A stretch of 64,000 nucleotides of DNA from Deinococcus ruber (GCF_014648095.1 NZ_BMQL01000001.1:186001-250000); one strand, 5' to 3'; shown: positions 40,579 to 50,485, counted from the first letter of the stretch. Notes: generated from the sequence alone by a model not told the origin. Made by a program: numbers and translations.

Positions 40579-41886
40579 CGGCTTGCTCATCAGTTCCGCC
40601 ACGATCATCGCCCCGCCCAGTACCGCCGGAATGCCGCCGCCGGGATGAACGCCCGTTCCGACCTGCCACAGCCGCCGTGAAACCCGGTACGGCTGCGGAT
40701 GAAACGGCCCCGAGCGCCACGCCGCCAACGCCTGACCATAGATGGCCCCGCCAGGTGCGCCACCCTGAACGTAGAACTGGGGCGTCAGCACCGCCGTCTG
40801 TGCCGAATCCAGCAGACCGGGCACGTCCAGCACTTGTTCTACTCTCTGAATCTGGCCCTGCACCCACGGATGATCGAGCGCGAACTCTCCCCCATTCGGC
40901 GGGGCGGTCAGCAGGAGCGCCAACCGGGGGCCGTCGGCGTGTATCAGCGCCAGCGTGCTGGGCGGCAGAGCGCGGGCCGACATCGCCGCCGCGAAGTCGC
41001 AGTAACTGTCCGGCGTGACGACGCTGGTGGCGGGCAGCGGCGAACTGTCTGGAAGGGCGGCATAGATCGCAATGCCAGAAACGGTGAGCGGAGCGTCTGG
41101 CACAGACTTTTTCAGCAGGCGGGCCAGCCGCGCCGGGTCGATGGCGCTCACGAGCTGCGAATGGTGCGCCACCTGCCGCAGATCGGAAACGGGCGTGTGT
41201 GGGCGCAGCGTCACACCCCGCGCCCGGCAGAAGCCCACCAGCGCGCCTAACAGCGCCCCCATACCCGCCGCCGGACGGCACACCTCATCGGCAATCAGGG
41301 CCGGAAGCAGCGCGTACAGCGCTCCCGCCTGCCCCGGCCCCAGCCCGGCATTCAGCGCATGCACCGCCAGCGCATGATGCAGCGCGGGGGGAAATCGGCG
41401 CGAACGCAGCCAGCTCTGCGCCGTCAGGTGCGGCCCCAGTACGCGGGCCAGTGCCGCACTCGCCTTCAGGAAGGCCGGACTTGTCAGGCTCGGCGGCATG
41501 GTCAGCAGCGTTTCGACGTGTGGGCGCAGCGTCAGCACCTCCGAGCGGTAGCGCTCCCAGTGCGGCGAGAGCGGATGGTACAGCGGCACAGGCAACGGCA
41601 CGTTTCCGAACGGCGTGGAATGCACGCCCAACCCCCCCGGAAGCGGCCTGAGCGCGAGCGGGTCGGCCTCGTTCAGCCGCGCCAGCAGCGTGCGCCATAC
41701 GCCGGGAAAGGTAAACAGGCTGGGGCCGGTGTCGAAGGTGTGCTGCCCCACCTGCACGCGGCGCAGCTTACCGCCGAGTTCATCTCGCTCGTACACCGTG
41801 ACTCGCCGCCCGTCCTGGGCCAGCAGCGCCGCCAGCGCCAGCCCCGCCAGCCCGCCCCCCACGATGCCGACATCTGCGCCCCTCAC
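40570..41886 (-). CDS. crtD: CrtD-type carotenoid desaturase (phytoene dehydrogenase family)
   Basis: FAD-dependent carotenoid oxidoreductase of 438 residues. N-terminal [38 protein letters not shown] is the dinucleotide-binding GxGxxG, and the C-terminal [25 protein letters not shown] is the CrtI-family signature GxxxHPGGGIP. D. radiodurans CrtD desaturates at C-3',4' in deinoxanthin synthesis, and this is the best fit. The start is GTG 41886, overlapping the upstream UbiA stop (GTGA), with GGAG before it. The longer frame that starts upstream is an artefact. It forms a two-gene operon with the prenyltransferase. Confidence 0.88.
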   Translation of the reverse strand: MRGADVGIVGGGLAGLALAALLAQDGRRVTVYERDELGGKLRRVQVGQHTFDTGPSLFTFPGVWRTLLARLNEADPLALRPLPGGLGVHSTPFGNVPLPVPLYHPLSPHWERYRSEVLTLRPHVETLLTMPPSLTSPAFLKASAALARVLGPHLTAQSWLRSRRFPPALHHALAVHALNAGLGPGQAGALYALLPALIADEVCRPAAGMGALLGALVGFCRARGVTLRPHTPVSDLRQVAHHSQLVSAIDPARLARLLKKSVPDAPLTVSGIAIYAALPDSSPLPATSVVTPDSYCDFAAAMSARALPPSTLALIHADGPRLALLLTAPPNGGEFALDHPWVQGQIQRVEQVLDVPGLLDSAQTAVLTPQFYVQGGAPGGAIYGQALAAWRSGPFHPQPYRVSRRLWQVGTGVHPGGGIPAVLGGAMIVAELMSKPGM

Positions 41887-42785
41887 TGCACTCCGCGCAC
41901 GAGCAGATACACCAGCTGCACCCCACTGACGCCGCCCACGATCCACGGACTCAGGATGCTGAGCGGATACAGCCGCGCCGCCGTCTGTGCCTGGGGCTTC
42001 AGGCACAGACGGAGCGCCATTCCGCCGCAGACCACCAGCAGCAGCCCAGCGCTGAGCGGGCTGAGCACCCACAGCAGCGCGGCAGCCAGCGCGAACCAGC
42101 CGAGCGCATACACCGCCGCGCCGCGCACGCCGAGCCGGGTCGCAGTGGTGGTCAGGCCCGCCGCCTGGTCGCTGGGAATGTCCTGGGCGGCGTCGAAGGC
42201 GTGTTTGCCCACCGAGTACGCACCCAGCGCCAGCAGCGCGGTCAGGGGCAGCGCCCGGTTCAGCAACAGCGCGGGCAGCAGCAGCGGCAGCGCGTAGGCC
42301 ACGTTCGACAGGCCATCGAGCAGAAACCGGGCTTTGAAGCGCAGCGGCGGCACGCTATACCCGGCAAACAACAGCGCCGACAGCAGCAGCACGCCCAGAG
42401 CGGCAGGCGGCAACAGCCACGCCAGCGCCAGCAGAAACGGCACATTCAGCGCCGCGATCCACAGCAGCAGCGGGCCGCGCTCGGTTGATTGGAGCCGTGC
42501 GCCCTGCCAGCCGCCCTTGCGGGGGTTCAGGGCGTCTTCGGCAGCGTCTGCGAGGTCGTTCAGGCCATAGATCAACAGGTTGTACGGCAGCGTCAGATAC
42601 ACCAGCAGCACCCAGAACGCGAGCTGAAGCGTGTACAGGTCGCCTGCCAGCCACAGCCCCGTCACCAGCACTCCGACGGTATTGATCCACAGGGCCGGGC
42701 GCGAAACTGTCAGAAGTTGCCGCAGCGAAAGCGTCCCCGCCCTGCCCAAGCTCCAACTTCGTGGCCCCCGCTCCTGCATCCGCAT
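41883..42785 (-). CDS. UbiA-superfamily prenyltransferase, possible lycopene elongase
   Basis: Integral membrane prenyltransferase of 300 residues with about eight helices. Two Mg-diphosphate motifs are visible: NDLADAAED at 76-84 and DAAQDIPSD at 198-206. Translationally coupled to crtD by a 4-nt overlap. UbiA proteins next to carotenoid desaturases include lycopene elongases (LyeJ, CrtEb, LbtBC) that add C5 units; in haloarchaea crtD, lyeJ and cruF cluster. A role in carotenoid rather than quinone prenylation is therefore likely but inferred. TAAGCT lies 6 nt before the ATG at 42785. Confidence 0.82.
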   Translation of the reverse strand: MRMQERGPRSWSLGRAGTLSLRQLLTVSRPALWINTVGVLVTGLWLAGDLYTLQLAFWVLLVYLTLPYNLLIYGLNDLADAAEDALNPRKGGWQGARLQSTERGPLLLWIAALNVPFLLALAWLLPPAALGVLLLSALLFAGYSVPPLRFKARFLLDGLSNVAYALPLLLPALLLNRALPLTALLALGAYSVGKHAFDAAQDIPSDQAAGLTTTATRLGVRGAAVYALGWFALAAALLWVLSPLSAGLLLVVCGGMALRLCLKPQAQTAARLYPLSILSPWIVGGVSGVQLVYLLVRGVQ

Positions 42786-42819
42786 CCGGTCAGCTTAGCG
42801 TGCAGGTCGCGGGGCTTGT

Positions 42820-42836
42820 GGCCCGGTGTGGGCCTG
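42820..42836. repeat. Hairpin word GGCCCGGTGTGGGCCTG, copy 1
   Basis: A 17-bp word with a GGCCC/GGGCC stem, downstream of corA (minus strand). An exact second copy lies at 44006-44022 upstream of corA. Confidence 0.7.
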
Positions 42837-42894
42837 GGCGTGGAGTTTGTGGGAACCCTCTACTCCCCTCCTGCAATCATTGATCTATGAAAAT

Positions 42895-43842
42895 CTATGA
42901 AAACAGCCGCCACTTGTAGAACAGGAAGGCCAGCAGACCGCTCACCGCCACCATGATGAACATCACCACGCCGAACATATACGCGTGGTCCTGAAAAGGA
43001 ATCGGCACGTTCATTCCGAACACCCCGGTAATGAGTGTGGGAATGGCGACCAGAATGGTGGTCACGGTCAGCAGTTTCACCACCTGATTGACGTTGTTGT
43101 TAATCACGCTGGCAAAAGTGCCGCTCATGCTTGTCAGGATGTTGCTGGCGATACCGACCATTTCGATGGCCTGCAAATTCTCGATCAACACGTCGTCGAG
43201 CAGGTCGGCGTCTTCCTCATACATCTCGAAGATGCGGTCGCGTTTGACGCGTTCCATCATCAGTTCGTTGGCCTTCAGCGCCGTCATGAAGTACACCAGA
43301 CTCTTTTCCAGCCGCAGCAGTTCCAGCAGTTCCTTGTTCTGGGTGCTGGATTCCAGTCGGTCTTCGGCGCGGTCTACCTGCTTGTTGATCTGGCGCACGT
43401 CGATCAGAAACCGCTGGGCATTTCGCAAAAACAGTTGCAGCGTCAGGCGGTTCTTTTTGGCGGTATGCACCGTTTTCATCAGACCCGACACGATATCGCG
43501 CACCACCGGGTTTTCCTGAGCGCAGACCGTCACCAGGCAGTGATCGGTGTGCATGATGCCCAGCGGCACCGTGTCGAAGGGAATATCGCTGTCCTCGCCC
43601 AGCCGGTAACTGGTCTGCATGATGATCAGCAGTTGCTCGTCTTCGCGCTCGAAGCGGCTGCGTTCGTCGGGGTCGAGCGGGTACGACAGGTAATCGAGTT
43701 CCAACCCCGTCTCGCGGCTGACAATCGCCAGTTCCTCGGGGCTGGGCTTCTGTACATCGACCCAGCAGCCGTCTACATACGTTTCAACGCGGTGGAGCTT
43801 GCCGCCGATACTGCGGTAATACGTCAGCACGCGCCGCCCCAC
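42895..43842 (-). CDS. corA: CorA-type Mg2+/Co2+ channel
   Basis: Divalent-cation channel of 315 residues. A large cytoplasmic funnel domain (about 1-250) is followed by two C-terminal helices with the selectivity motif GMN in GVFGMNVPIPF between them (about residue 276). KANELMMERVKRDRIFEMYEEDADLLDDVLIENLQAIEM is the long stalk helix. The start is GTG 43842, without a strong RBS of its own, and it lies inside a 16-codon leader frame (43824-43874) that has GAGGA. The leader may deliver ribosomes to corA. It follows pyrG on the same strand after a 350-nt leader region. Confidence 0.9.
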   Translation of the reverse strand: MGRRVLTYYRSIGGKLHRVETYVDGCWVDVQKPSPEELAIVSRETGLELDYLSYPLDPDERSRFEREDEQLLIIMQTSYRLGEDSDIPFDTVPLGIMHTDHCLVTVCAQENPVVRDIVSGLMKTVHTAKKNRLTLQLFLRNAQRFLIDVRQINKQVDRAEDRLESSTQNKELLELLRLEKSLVYFMTALKANELMMERVKRDRIFEMYEEDADLLDDVLIENLQAIEMVGIASNILTSMSGTFASVINNNVNQVVKLLTVTTILVAIPTLITGVFGMNVPIPFQDHAYMFGVVMFIMVAVSGLLAFLFYKWRLFS

Positions 43843-43874
43843 GCCTGACTGCTCTGAATAAGGAGATTTTGCAT
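43824..43874 (-). CDS. Short leader frame overlapping the corA start
   Basis: ATG 43874 has GAGGA 6 nt upstream and opens a 16-residue frame (MQNLLIQSSQAWGGAC) ending at TGA 43824-43826, 16 nt inside corA. The corA GTG lies within it in another frame. It could act as a translational leader; Salmonella corA has a 17-codon leader (corL). This may also be chance. Confidence 0.35.
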   Translation of the reverse strand: MQNLLIQSSQAWGGAC

Positions 43875-44193
43875 GATGTCCTCGGAAGATGATGGAGAAT
43901 GAACGTCAGGGCACGATTTCGCGGCCCACGGTGGTAGGCAGACGAACTGGGCGGTTCTGAGCGGGGCGCTTCGGCTTCTACGTTCACATGATCACCTCCA
44001 GAGGAGGCCCGGTGTGGGCCTGCAAACGCCATGCTAGTGCAGCCGCACGTGCATGGGCAAGCGGGCAGATACGGGCACGGCGGGAAGGAAGCCAAACGCT
44101 GGTTTCCGTATCTGGCAACAAATTTGCCAAAGAACCAGGAGACGTCACCCTCTCCGACGTCCCCTTCGAAATTGTCCCCTGATTTTTAACTGC
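43843..44193. other. 350-nt leader region between pyrG and corA
   Basis: On the minus strand, a TAGCAT -10-like hexamer at about 44032-44037 is followed by the hairpin GGCCC-ACACC-GGGCC (44006-44022). Next comes GGAGGTGATC, exactly complementary to the 16S rRNA 3' end, then ATGTGA (start-stop). From the overlapping GTG a proline-rich 67-codon frame could be read (VNVEAEAPRSEPPSSS) that runs past the corA start. The 43824-43874 frame lies nearer corA. No standard riboswitch fold was recognised. Confidence 0.55.
44006..44022. repeat. Hairpin word GGCCCGGTGTGGGCCTG, copy 2
   Basis: Exact copy of the word at 42820-42836. Here it sits in the corA leader, just upstream of the strong Shine-Dalgarno sequence, so the two copies flank corA. 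Confidence 0.7.
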
Positions 44194-45861
44194 TCAGGCG
44201 TGCTGAGTCTGCACTTCCGGCTGCGTCTGTGTCTGCGCCTTGCCCAGGCGGTTTGCCAGCGCCGCCGCGATAAAAGCCGCGAACGGGGGGCTGGGGCGCA
44301 TGGGGCGGCTCTTGAATTCCGGGTGTGCCTGCATCGCCACGAAGAACGGATGGTCTTCCAGTTCGATGCTCTCGACCAGCCCCGCGCCGCGCCCCGCCAT
44401 ACCCGGTGTCACACTGCCCACCGTCAGGCCCGCCGCTTCGAGCTGCGGCACATACTGCGGGTTGACCTCGTAGCGGTGGCGGTGGCGCTCGTTCACCACG
44501 CCGCCCTGCGGAATGCTGTACAGCTCGGCAATGCGCGTGCCCGCTTTCAGCTTCATGGGCCAGTCGCCCAGACGCATGGTGCCGCCCATACCTTCGCTCT
44601 CAAGCTGCTCGGGCATCAGATCGATGACCTTGAAGGGCGCATAGGCGTCGAATTCGGTGCTGTTGGCTCCTTCCAGCCCCACTACATGCCGCGCATATTC
44701 GATCACCGCGATCTGCATGCCCAGGCAGATGCCCAGGTACGGCACCTTCGACTCACGGGCAAACTGCGCCGCACGAATCTTGCCCTCGATGCCCCGGATG
44801 CCGAAGCCCCCCGGCACCAGAATGCCGTCTACACCCTCGAAGTGGGCCGCCGGGTCGCTCTCCAGTTCCTCGGCATTGACCCAGTGGATGTTCACGCGGG
44901 CGTCGTTGGCGATTCCGGCGTGGGTCAGGGCTTCCAGCAGGCTCAGGTACGCATCGGGCATGGCAGTGTATTTGCCCGCCAGCGCAATCGTCACTTCATG
45001 GCTCGGCTGGCGCATCACCCGGATGGCCTTCTGCCACACGCTCAGATTGGGCAAGATCGGTTCCAGACTCAGCAGCGTCTCGACGGCCTTGCCCAGTCCC
45101 TGCTCTTCCAGCGCCAGCGGCACCTCGTATACGTGAGACACGTCGTAGCTGGAAAACACCCGGTTGGCCCGCACACTGGTAAACAGCGCAATCTTCTTGG
45201 TGATCTCTTCGGGCAGCTTTTCCTTGCTGCGAACCATCACGATATCGGGGCTGATGCCGTAGCTTCGCAGGGCCGCCACCGAATGCTGCGTGGGCTTGGT
45301 CTTGAATTCGTTGCTCGTGCCCAGGTACGGCACCAGCGTCAGGTGCAGGTACAGGGTGTTTTCCTCGCCCTCGTCGAAGCGGAACTGACGGATGGCCTCC
45401 AGAAACGGCAGGCTTTCCATATCGCCCACCGTGCCGCCGACCTCGACCAGCACGATTTCCGCGCCCGCCTTCTCGCCCGCCGTGCGGATGCGCCGCTTGA
45501 TCTCGTCGGTCACGTGCGGAATCACCTGCACCGTCTGCGACAGGTAATCGCCTGCCCGCTCGCGGCGAATGACTTCCTGATACGCCTGCCCGGTGGTCAG
45601 GTTGCTGCCTTCGGGCACGTCCAGATCGAGGAAACGCTCGTAATTTCCCAGATCGAGGTCGGTTTCTGCGCCCGAGGCGGTCACGAAGACTTCACCGTGT
45701 TCGTAGGGCCGCATGGTTCCAGCATCGATATTGATATACGGATCGACCTTGACTGCCGTGACCTTGTAACCCCGAGCACGCAGGAGTGCTCCCAGCGACG
45801 CTGTGGCAACACCTTTTCCCAGGCTGGACACTACGCCGCCCGTCACAAAAATATATTTCAT
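44194..45861 (-). CDS. pyrG: CTP synthase
   Basis: Glutamine-dependent CTP synthase of 555 residues (UTP to CTP). The N-terminal amidoligase domain starts KYIFVTGGVVSSLGKGVATASLGALL and has the nucleotide-specificity region. The glutaminase domain has the nucleophile Cys in GICLGMQIAVIEYAR and His-Glu in QAHPEFKSRP. Length is standard. GGGAGG precedes the ATG. It stands alone between the M23 peptidase gene and corA on the minus strand. Confidence 0.97.
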   Translation of the reverse strand: MKYIFVTGGVVSSLGKGVATASLGALLRARGYKVTAVKVDPYINIDAGTMRPYEHGEVFVTASGAETDLDLGNYERFLDLDVPEGSNLTTGQAYQEVIRRERAGDYLSQTVQVIPHVTDEIKRRIRTAGEKAGAEIVLVEVGGTVGDMESLPFLEAIRQFRFDEGEENTLYLHLTLVPYLGTSNEFKTKPTQHSVAALRSYGISPDIVMVRSKEKLPEEITKKIALFTSVRANRVFSSYDVSHVYEVPLALEEQGLGKAVETLLSLEPILPNLSVWQKAIRVMRQPSHEVTIALAGKYTAMPDAYLSLLEALTHAGIANDARVNIHWVNAEELESDPAAHFEGVDGILVPGGFGIRGIEGKIRAAQFARESKVPYLGICLGMQIAVIEYARHVVGLEGANSTEFDAYAPFKVIDLMPEQLESEGMGGTMRLGDWPMKLKAGTRIAELYSIPQGGVVNERHRHRYEVNPQYVPQLEAAGLTVGSVTPGMAGRGAGLVESIELEDHPFFVAMQAHPEFKSRPMRPSPPFAAFIAAALANRLGKAQTQTQPEVQTQHA

Positions 45862-45952
45862 AGGCCCTCCCAGGCGATAAGGCGAGGCGGAAGAAACGCT
45901 TCGACTGGCCGTACATATTGCACGTTCTAGGACGGTGCGCCCGGTTCAAAAC

Positions 45953-45978
45953 AAAAAACCGGGGCACACGGCCTCCGG
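45953..45978 (-). terminator. Terminator of the M23 peptidase gene
   Basis: On the minus strand CCGG...GGC pairs with GCC...CCGG around a 5-nt loop (45959-45978, one bulge), followed by six T (plus-strand A run 45953-45958). Confidence 0.65.
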
Positions 45979-46090
45979 AGTTTCAGCATAGCACGAAGCG
46001 GGGGCAGGCTGGGAACTGTGAGCTAAAGGCGATCACCCTTCACGCACAGTCCCGCCGTTTCCGACCTCTCCTCTCCGCCCTGTTCCGCTG

Positions 46091-47284
46091 TTACGGCCAG
46101 AGCTTGCCGAAGTACAGCGTGGGCAAGGTGGCCTCGCCGCGTACCCGCATTTCCAGATGCAGATGCGGCCCTTCGCTCAGGCCCGTGGTACCCGCCTGTC
46201 CGATGATCTGACCGCGTGTCACGATCTGCCCGACCTTCACCAGAATCTTCGACTGATGAAAATACAGGCTGACCAGCCCTGCCCCGTGGTCGATGGCGAC
46301 CAGACCGCCGCGCACCGGATACGTGGCCGCGATCACGACTTTGCCGTCGTTGACTGCGTGAACGGGAGTGCCGAGTTTGGCCGGAAAATCCATGCCGTAG
46401 TGGTATTTCACCTCGCCGCCTGCCACGTAGGTTCGCGGCTGTCCGAAACCGCTCGACACGCTGCGGGTATCGATTGGCGCGGCAAACGGCTTCGACCATG
46501 CCTGCGGCGTGCGGAGGGCATACGCGGCTTCGACGATCTTCTCTTCGAGCGGGCGAGTCGGCGCGGTCAGGCGATCTGTCAGCGATTTGGGCAGATTCAG
46601 ATGCTGGATGGCCTGATCCAGACCCGAGACCGGAATGCTGCCCTTCATCTGCTCGTTGCCGATTTTGACGGTGTAGGTCACGGGCGTGGTCTTGCCCAGC
46701 ACCACCCGCCCCAGCACCGAGTATTCTCCGGCGGCCCCGATGGGCGTCAGAATTTCGGCAGGGCGGCGCACGTCTTCGCCCACCTCGCTGGGAAAGGTGA
46801 TCTGCGCCTCGCCCGCCCGCGCACCCGACAGCCGCAGCACAAAGCCGTCGCCCATCTTCAGCCGCGCCGGAGCACGCACGGTGACACCCGCGACCACGTT
46901 TCCCTTGACTGTGATGGTGACCGGGGCCGGGGCTGCCGGAGCGGGAGCGGCCTGAGGTGCAGACGGCGCGGGCTTGGCAGGTGCAGGAGCCGGAGCAGGT
47001 GTGGGCGCAGGGGCAGCAGGCGTTGCCGCCGTCGTTCCGGCAGACAGGCGAAGCTGTTGCCCCACGCTGATGGAAGGGCTGCTCAGATTGTTGAGCTTCA
47101 TCAGGTCTTCGGTGGTCAGGCCGTGCGACTGGGCGATGTGATAGAGCGTATCGCCAGTCTGGACGGTATACAGCAGCACCGGAGCCGAGACAGCAGCTTT
47201 TGACGTGGGGGTGACAGTCGCCTTGATGGCAACGATAGGGGCGCTCAGCGTGACGGTAAGGGCAAGAGCAAGTGAACGCTTCAT
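46091..47284 (-). CDS. LysM-M23 cell-wall peptidase
   Basis: Secreted peptidoglycan hydrolase or amidase activator of 397 residues. Signal peptide MKRSLALALTVTLSAPIVA, then a LysM domain YTVQTGDTLYHIAQSHGLTTEDLMKLNNLSSPSISVGQQL (about 38-80). A Pro/Ala linker follows, a middle beta domain, and the C-terminal M23 domain. The M23 zinc ligands appear as HYGMDFPA (H and D) and GPHLHLEM (HxH). TATGCT lies 7 nt before ATG 47284. It follows the same-strand MFS gene after a spacer. A similar protein is encoded at 57058. Confidence 0.9.
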   Translation of the reverse strand: MKRSLALALTVTLSAPIVAIKATVTPTSKAAVSAPVLLYTVQTGDTLYHIAQSHGLTTEDLMKLNNLSSPSISVGQQLRLSAGTTAATPAAPAPTPAPAPAPAKPAPSAPQAAPAPAAPAPVTITVKGNVVAGVTVRAPARLKMGDGFVLRLSGARAGEAQITFPSEVGEDVRRPAEILTPIGAAGEYSVLGRVVLGKTTPVTYTVKIGNEQMKGSIPVSGLDQAIQHLNLPKSLTDRLTAPTRPLEEKIVEAAYALRTPQAWSKPFAAPIDTRSVSSGFGQPRTYVAGGEVKYHYGMDFPAKLGTPVHAVNDGKVVIAATYPVRGGLVAIDHGAGLVSLYFHQSKILVKVGQIVTRGQIIGQAGTTGLSEGPHLHLEMRVRGEATLPTLYFGKLWP

Positions 47285-47408
47285 GGCCCCAAGCATAGCC
47301 GCCGACCATGAATGAACAGAACGCCCGCACTCTTCAGGTGTTCTTCAGTGGTGGCCCCCTCTGGCAGCGGCTACGAAAAGACCGTGTTCCAGCCCGTGAC
47401 CCCAAACA

Positions 47409-47443
47409 GAACCTCGGTGCCCGTTCCAGCAGCACCGAGGTTC
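47409..47443 (-). terminator. Terminator of the MFS gene
   Basis: GAACCTCGGTGC (47409-47420) pairs perfectly with 47432-47443 around an 11-nt loop, 17 nt after the MFS stop. The minus-strand flank is CTGTTTGG, a weak U-run. Confidence 0.75.
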
Positions 47444-47459
47444 TTCAGGGCGAAGCGGT

Positions 47460-48728
47460 TCAGCGGCCCGGCGTGCTTCCCACCTGCCGCTCGATCTGCG
47501 GGCGATTGACCAGACTGACCACCAGCAGCACCAGCAGCACCAACGCGCTGAAGATGTAGGGTGCCCCGTGCGACAGGCGCTGATACAGCCCCGTGCCGAT
47601 GAGTGGCCCGGTCATGCGGCCCAGCGCCAGTGCGCTGCTGTTGAGGCCTGCCACCTGACCCTGTCCGTTTTCGCCCACACCCAGCGACAGCGCCGCCGAC
47701 AGGCTCGGCCCCAGGATGGCGCTGCCCACGCCCACCAGTGCCAGCGCCCCGGTGATGCCCCAGAAGCTGTGGCCGCTGGGAACGAGCAGCATACCCGCAC
47801 CCATGACCAGCAGACCGGCGGGAATGAGCACGCCCGGCGATACCCGCTTGCTGAGAGGACGCATCGCTCCGCCCTGTACCGCCGCCGCCAGAAAGCCGAA
47901 GATGGCGAGCATGCCCCCCACCGTGGTCGCGGTCTGGGCGCTGCTGAGGTGCAGCGTGTCCTGCACATAAAATCCGATGGTCTGCTCCATGCCCACCGAG
48001 GCGAGGGTATACAGCGCACTGATGATCAGGAACAGCAGCAGTGGCCCCCGCAGCAGATGACGTGCCGAGCTGCGCTGGTCTGTTTCCTGCCCCGGCTGCC
48101 GGGTTTCGCGCAGCGTGACCGAGGCCAGCAGCGCCGTTAGCAGGCCCAGCCCGGCGCTGAAGAATACCGGAACCACCAATCCCAGCTTCGAGAGCGCCGC
48201 GCCCAGCGCAGGCCCGAACACCACCCCCAGCCCGAAGGCCGCTCCGATCAGGCCCATCGCGGCGGCGCGGTTCTCGCGTCCGGTCAGGTCGGCCATCATC
48301 GCCTGTGCGGTGGGCAACGTGGCGCTGCTCAGGACGCCGCCCACCAGCCGCGACGCCACCAGCAGCACGAACAGCAGGGTGCCGCTGAGTGCGCCGTGCA
48401 GCCCCAGCAGCGCGAACAGCCCGAACAGGCCGAAGCTCAGGGAAAAGCCGACCAGCCCCAGCAGCAGCACGGGCTTTCGACCCACCCGCTCGCTGCGTGC
48501 CCCCCAGATCGGAGCGAACACGAACTGCATCAGGCTGTAGGCCGTCGAGAACCAGCCTGCCTGCGTCTCGCTGAGGCCCAGCTGGCGTGACAGCGGCGCG
48601 ATGATCGGAAACAGCACGCTCAGGCCCAGCATCGCCACGAAGATGGTAAGGAACAGCACCAGCTTCGGGCGACCCGGAGCAGCACCGGAAGCGGCACTGG
48701 CACGCTCGGAACGAGACTTGACACTCAT
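47460..48728 (-). CDS. MFS efflux transporter (TetA/drug:H+ antiporter-1 type)
   Basis: Membrane exporter of 422 residues with about 12 helices. [62 protein letters not shown] contains the MFS loop motif [11 protein letters not shown]. It resembles the 12-helix DHA1 group that includes TetA. TAGACT lies 6 nt before the ATG. Substrate unknown. It diverges from the M24 gene at 48843. Confidence 0.87.
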   Translation of the reverse strand: MSVKSRSERASAASGAAPGRPKLVLFLTIFVAMLGLSVLFPIIAPLSRQLGLSETQAGWFSTAYSLMQFVFAPIWGARSERVGRKPVLLLGLVGFSLSFGLFGLFALLGLHGALSGTLLFVLLVASRLVGGVLSSATLPTAQAMMADLTGRENRAAAMGLIGAAFGLGVVFGPALGAALSKLGLVVPVFFSAGLGLLTALLASVTLRETRQPGQETDQRSSARHLLRGPLLLFLIISALYTLASVGMEQTIGFYVQDTLHLSSAQTATTVGGMLAIFGFLAAAVQGGAMRPLSKRVSPGVLIPAGLLVMGAGMLLVPSGHSFWGITGALALVGVGSAILGPSLSAALSLGVGENGQGQVAGLNSSALALGRMTGPLIGTGLYQRLSHGAPYIFSALVLLVLLVVSLVNRPQIERQVGSTPGR

Positions 48729-48785
48729 AGGCCGAGTCTACGCCCCCTTCCCGCCCCACACAGAGGACGCTTGCCCCTGCACCCT

Positions 48786-48821
48786 GTCGTCCAACGTCGC
48801 CCTGTCATCCAACGTCGCCCT
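48786..48821. repeat. 18-bp tandem duplication upstream of the M24 peptidase
   Basis: GTCGTCCAACGTCGCCCT (48786-48803) is repeated at 48804-48821 with one change (G to A). It ends just upstream of the TACTCT -10 (48830-48835), so it could alter the upstream part of that promoter. Confidence 0.85.
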
Positions 48822-48842
48822 ATTTGCTCTACTCTGCCCCTC

Positions 48843-49916
48843 ATGTCAGAAGATACCTTGGCCGCGCGGACCGAACTGGATGCCGCGCTGATGCAGATGC
48901 TGACGCAGGCCGGACTGGACGCCCTGTGGGTCAGCACACCGGAGAACGTGCGTTACCTGTCTGGATTTCGGGATGGACGCGACGGCAAGGTGCTGCTGAT
49001 GCCCAGCGGCGGCACGCTCTATACCGACGCCCGTTACACCGTGCAGGCCCGTGAAGAGAGCCGTTTTCCCCAGTTCATCGCCCGCCCGCCCGAAACGCTG
49101 GAACACGCGGCCCCCATGCTGGAAGGGCTGCGGGTGGGCTTCGAGGCCGAGCATCTGACGGTGGCGCAGTACGAAGACCTCAAGGCCCAGTGGAACGCCA
49201 CACTCACCGCAACACGCGGTCTGATCGAAGGGCTGCGCGTGGTCAAATCGGCGCAGGAAATCGCCAGCATCCGTGCCGCGCAGGACATTGCCGACGCCGC
49301 CTTTGCCGCTGTGTCGCCCGGCATCGTGCCCGGTGTGAGCGAACGCAGCGTGGCACTGAAGCTGGAACAGTTCATTCAGGAGCGCGGAGGTACGGCAGCC
49401 TTCGATTTCACGGTGGCGTCGGGGCCACGCGGAGCCATGCCACACGGCGGCGCGTCGGAGCGCCTGATCGGGGAAAACGACCTGATTACCATCGATTTCG
49501 GCGCGAATGTGGACGGCTACCACTCCGATATGACGCGCACGGTGGCGACAGGCAATCCCAGCGAGGAACTACGCCGCCTGTACCGCGCCGTGTTGGAGGC
49601 CGAAGAAGCCGCCGTCGCCGCCGTGAAGCCGGGCGCGAGCTGCGCTGACCTCGACAAGCTGGCCCGCGACATCCTGAGCGGGCACGGGCTGGGCGAGTAT
49701 TTCGCGCACTCGCTGGGGCACGGCGTCGGGCTGGCGATCCACGAGGGGCCAGGGCTGCGCGGCACCAGCAGCGAAGTGCTGAGGCCCGGAATGGTCGTGA
49801 CCATCGAGCCGGGCGTGTATGTACCGGGTGTGGGCGGCGTGCGGATCGAAGACCTGCTGCTGGTAACGGAAGACGGCCATGAAGTGCTGTCGCATTCTCC
49901 GAAGGTCACCCTTTGA
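48843..49916 (+). CDS. M24 metallopeptidase (Xaa-Pro aminopeptidase/dipeptidase type)
   Basis: Pita-bread peptidase of 357 residues that cleaves X-Pro peptide bonds. The N-terminal creatinase-like domain starts [15 protein letters not shown]. Metal ligands appear in order: Asp in [19 protein letters not shown] (two Asp), His in [14 protein letters not shown], Glu in [18 protein letters not shown] (two Glu). TACTCT lies 7 nt before ATG 48843, so the longer frame from 48771 is not used. It overlaps the start of the RlpA-like gene by 4 nt. Confidence 0.92.
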   Translation: MSEDTLAARTELDAALMQMLTQAGLDALWVSTPENVRYLSGFRDGRDGKVLLMPSGGTLYTDARYTVQAREESRFPQFIARPPETLEHAAPMLEGLRVGFEAEHLTVAQYEDLKAQWNATLTATRGLIEGLRVVKSAQEIASIRAAQDIADAAFAAVSPGIVPGVSERSVALKLEQFIQERGGTAAFDFTVASGPRGAMPHGGASERLIGENDLITIDFGANVDGYHSDMTRTVATGNPSEELRRLYRAVLEAEEAAVAAVKPGASCADLDKLARDILSGHGLGEYFAHSLGHGVGLAIHEGPGLRGTSSEVLRPGMVVTIEPGVYVPGVGGVRIEDLLLVTEDGHEVLSHSPKVTL

Positions 49917-50485
49917 AGGGCCCCACTTCGCCGGGCCTGATGCTCGCGGCACTCCTGGCATTCTCGGCATATGGGAATGTTGGGGCCGATGTGGTGTACC
50001 GGGTGCAGCCGGGCGACACGCTTTCGCTGCTGGCCCGGCGCAGTGGGGTCAGCGTGGCCGAGCTGCAACGCCTGAACGGGATGAACGGCGTCCTGCTGAT
50101 GGTCGGGCAGGCCATCAAACTTCCGGGAAGCAGCGACGATGCCAGCCCAACCGATGCTGGTTCCGCCGATTCTGCGGCGGCGGTCAAAGCCATTACCGCG
50201 CAGGCAGACGCGCCGGTCTTTCAGAGCGGGATGGCGGTGTACTACGGCGGGCGGGCCGACAACCGCACCGTGCTGACAGCGGCGCACCTGTCGCTGCCGT
50301 TCGGAACGTGGGTGGAAGTGACGCATGTGCGAACCGGAAAGAGTGTACTGGTGCTGATTAACGACCGGGGACCATTCGGACGCCCAGACCGGATTATCGA
50401 CCTGTCGGCTGCCGCTGCCCGAGAACTGGGGATCATGGGCGAAGGCGTGGCCCCGGTCACGATCCGAATTGCCCGGCAACCGTGA
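49913..50485 (+). CDS. LysM-RlpA (double-psi beta-barrel) septal-type protein
   Basis: Secreted protein of 190 residues. The signal peptide ([17 protein letters not shown]) is followed by one LysM ([42 protein letters not shown]). The RlpA-like double-psi barrel has [63 protein letters not shown], with NDRGPF being the active-site Asp segment. RlpA binds or cleaves peptidoglycan lacking stem peptides. The start is probably TTG 49913, overlapping the M24 stop (TTGA) and giving the basic N-region MKG; ATG 49940 is an alternative. Confidence 0.88.
   Translation: MKGPTSPGLMLAALLAFSAYGNVGADVVYRVQPGDTLSLLARRSGVSVAELQRLNGMNGVLLMVGQAIKLPGSSDDASPTDAGSADSAAAVKAITAQADAPVFQSGMAVYYGGRADNRTVLTAAHLSLPFGTWVEVTHVRTGKSVLVLINDRGPFGRPDRIIDLSAAAARELGIMGEGVAPVTIRIARQP

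Noticed and set aside
40570..42072. 500-residue version of CrtD starting at 42072
   Set aside because: The first 62 residues lie inside the UbiA gene in another frame; the GTG at 41886 has an RBS and starts the FAD-binding fold directly.
43988..44182. Plus-strand 64-codon frame in the corA leader
   Set aside because: It runs opposite to the flanking genes, starts on the reverse complement of the strong SD, and resembles random high-GC sequence.
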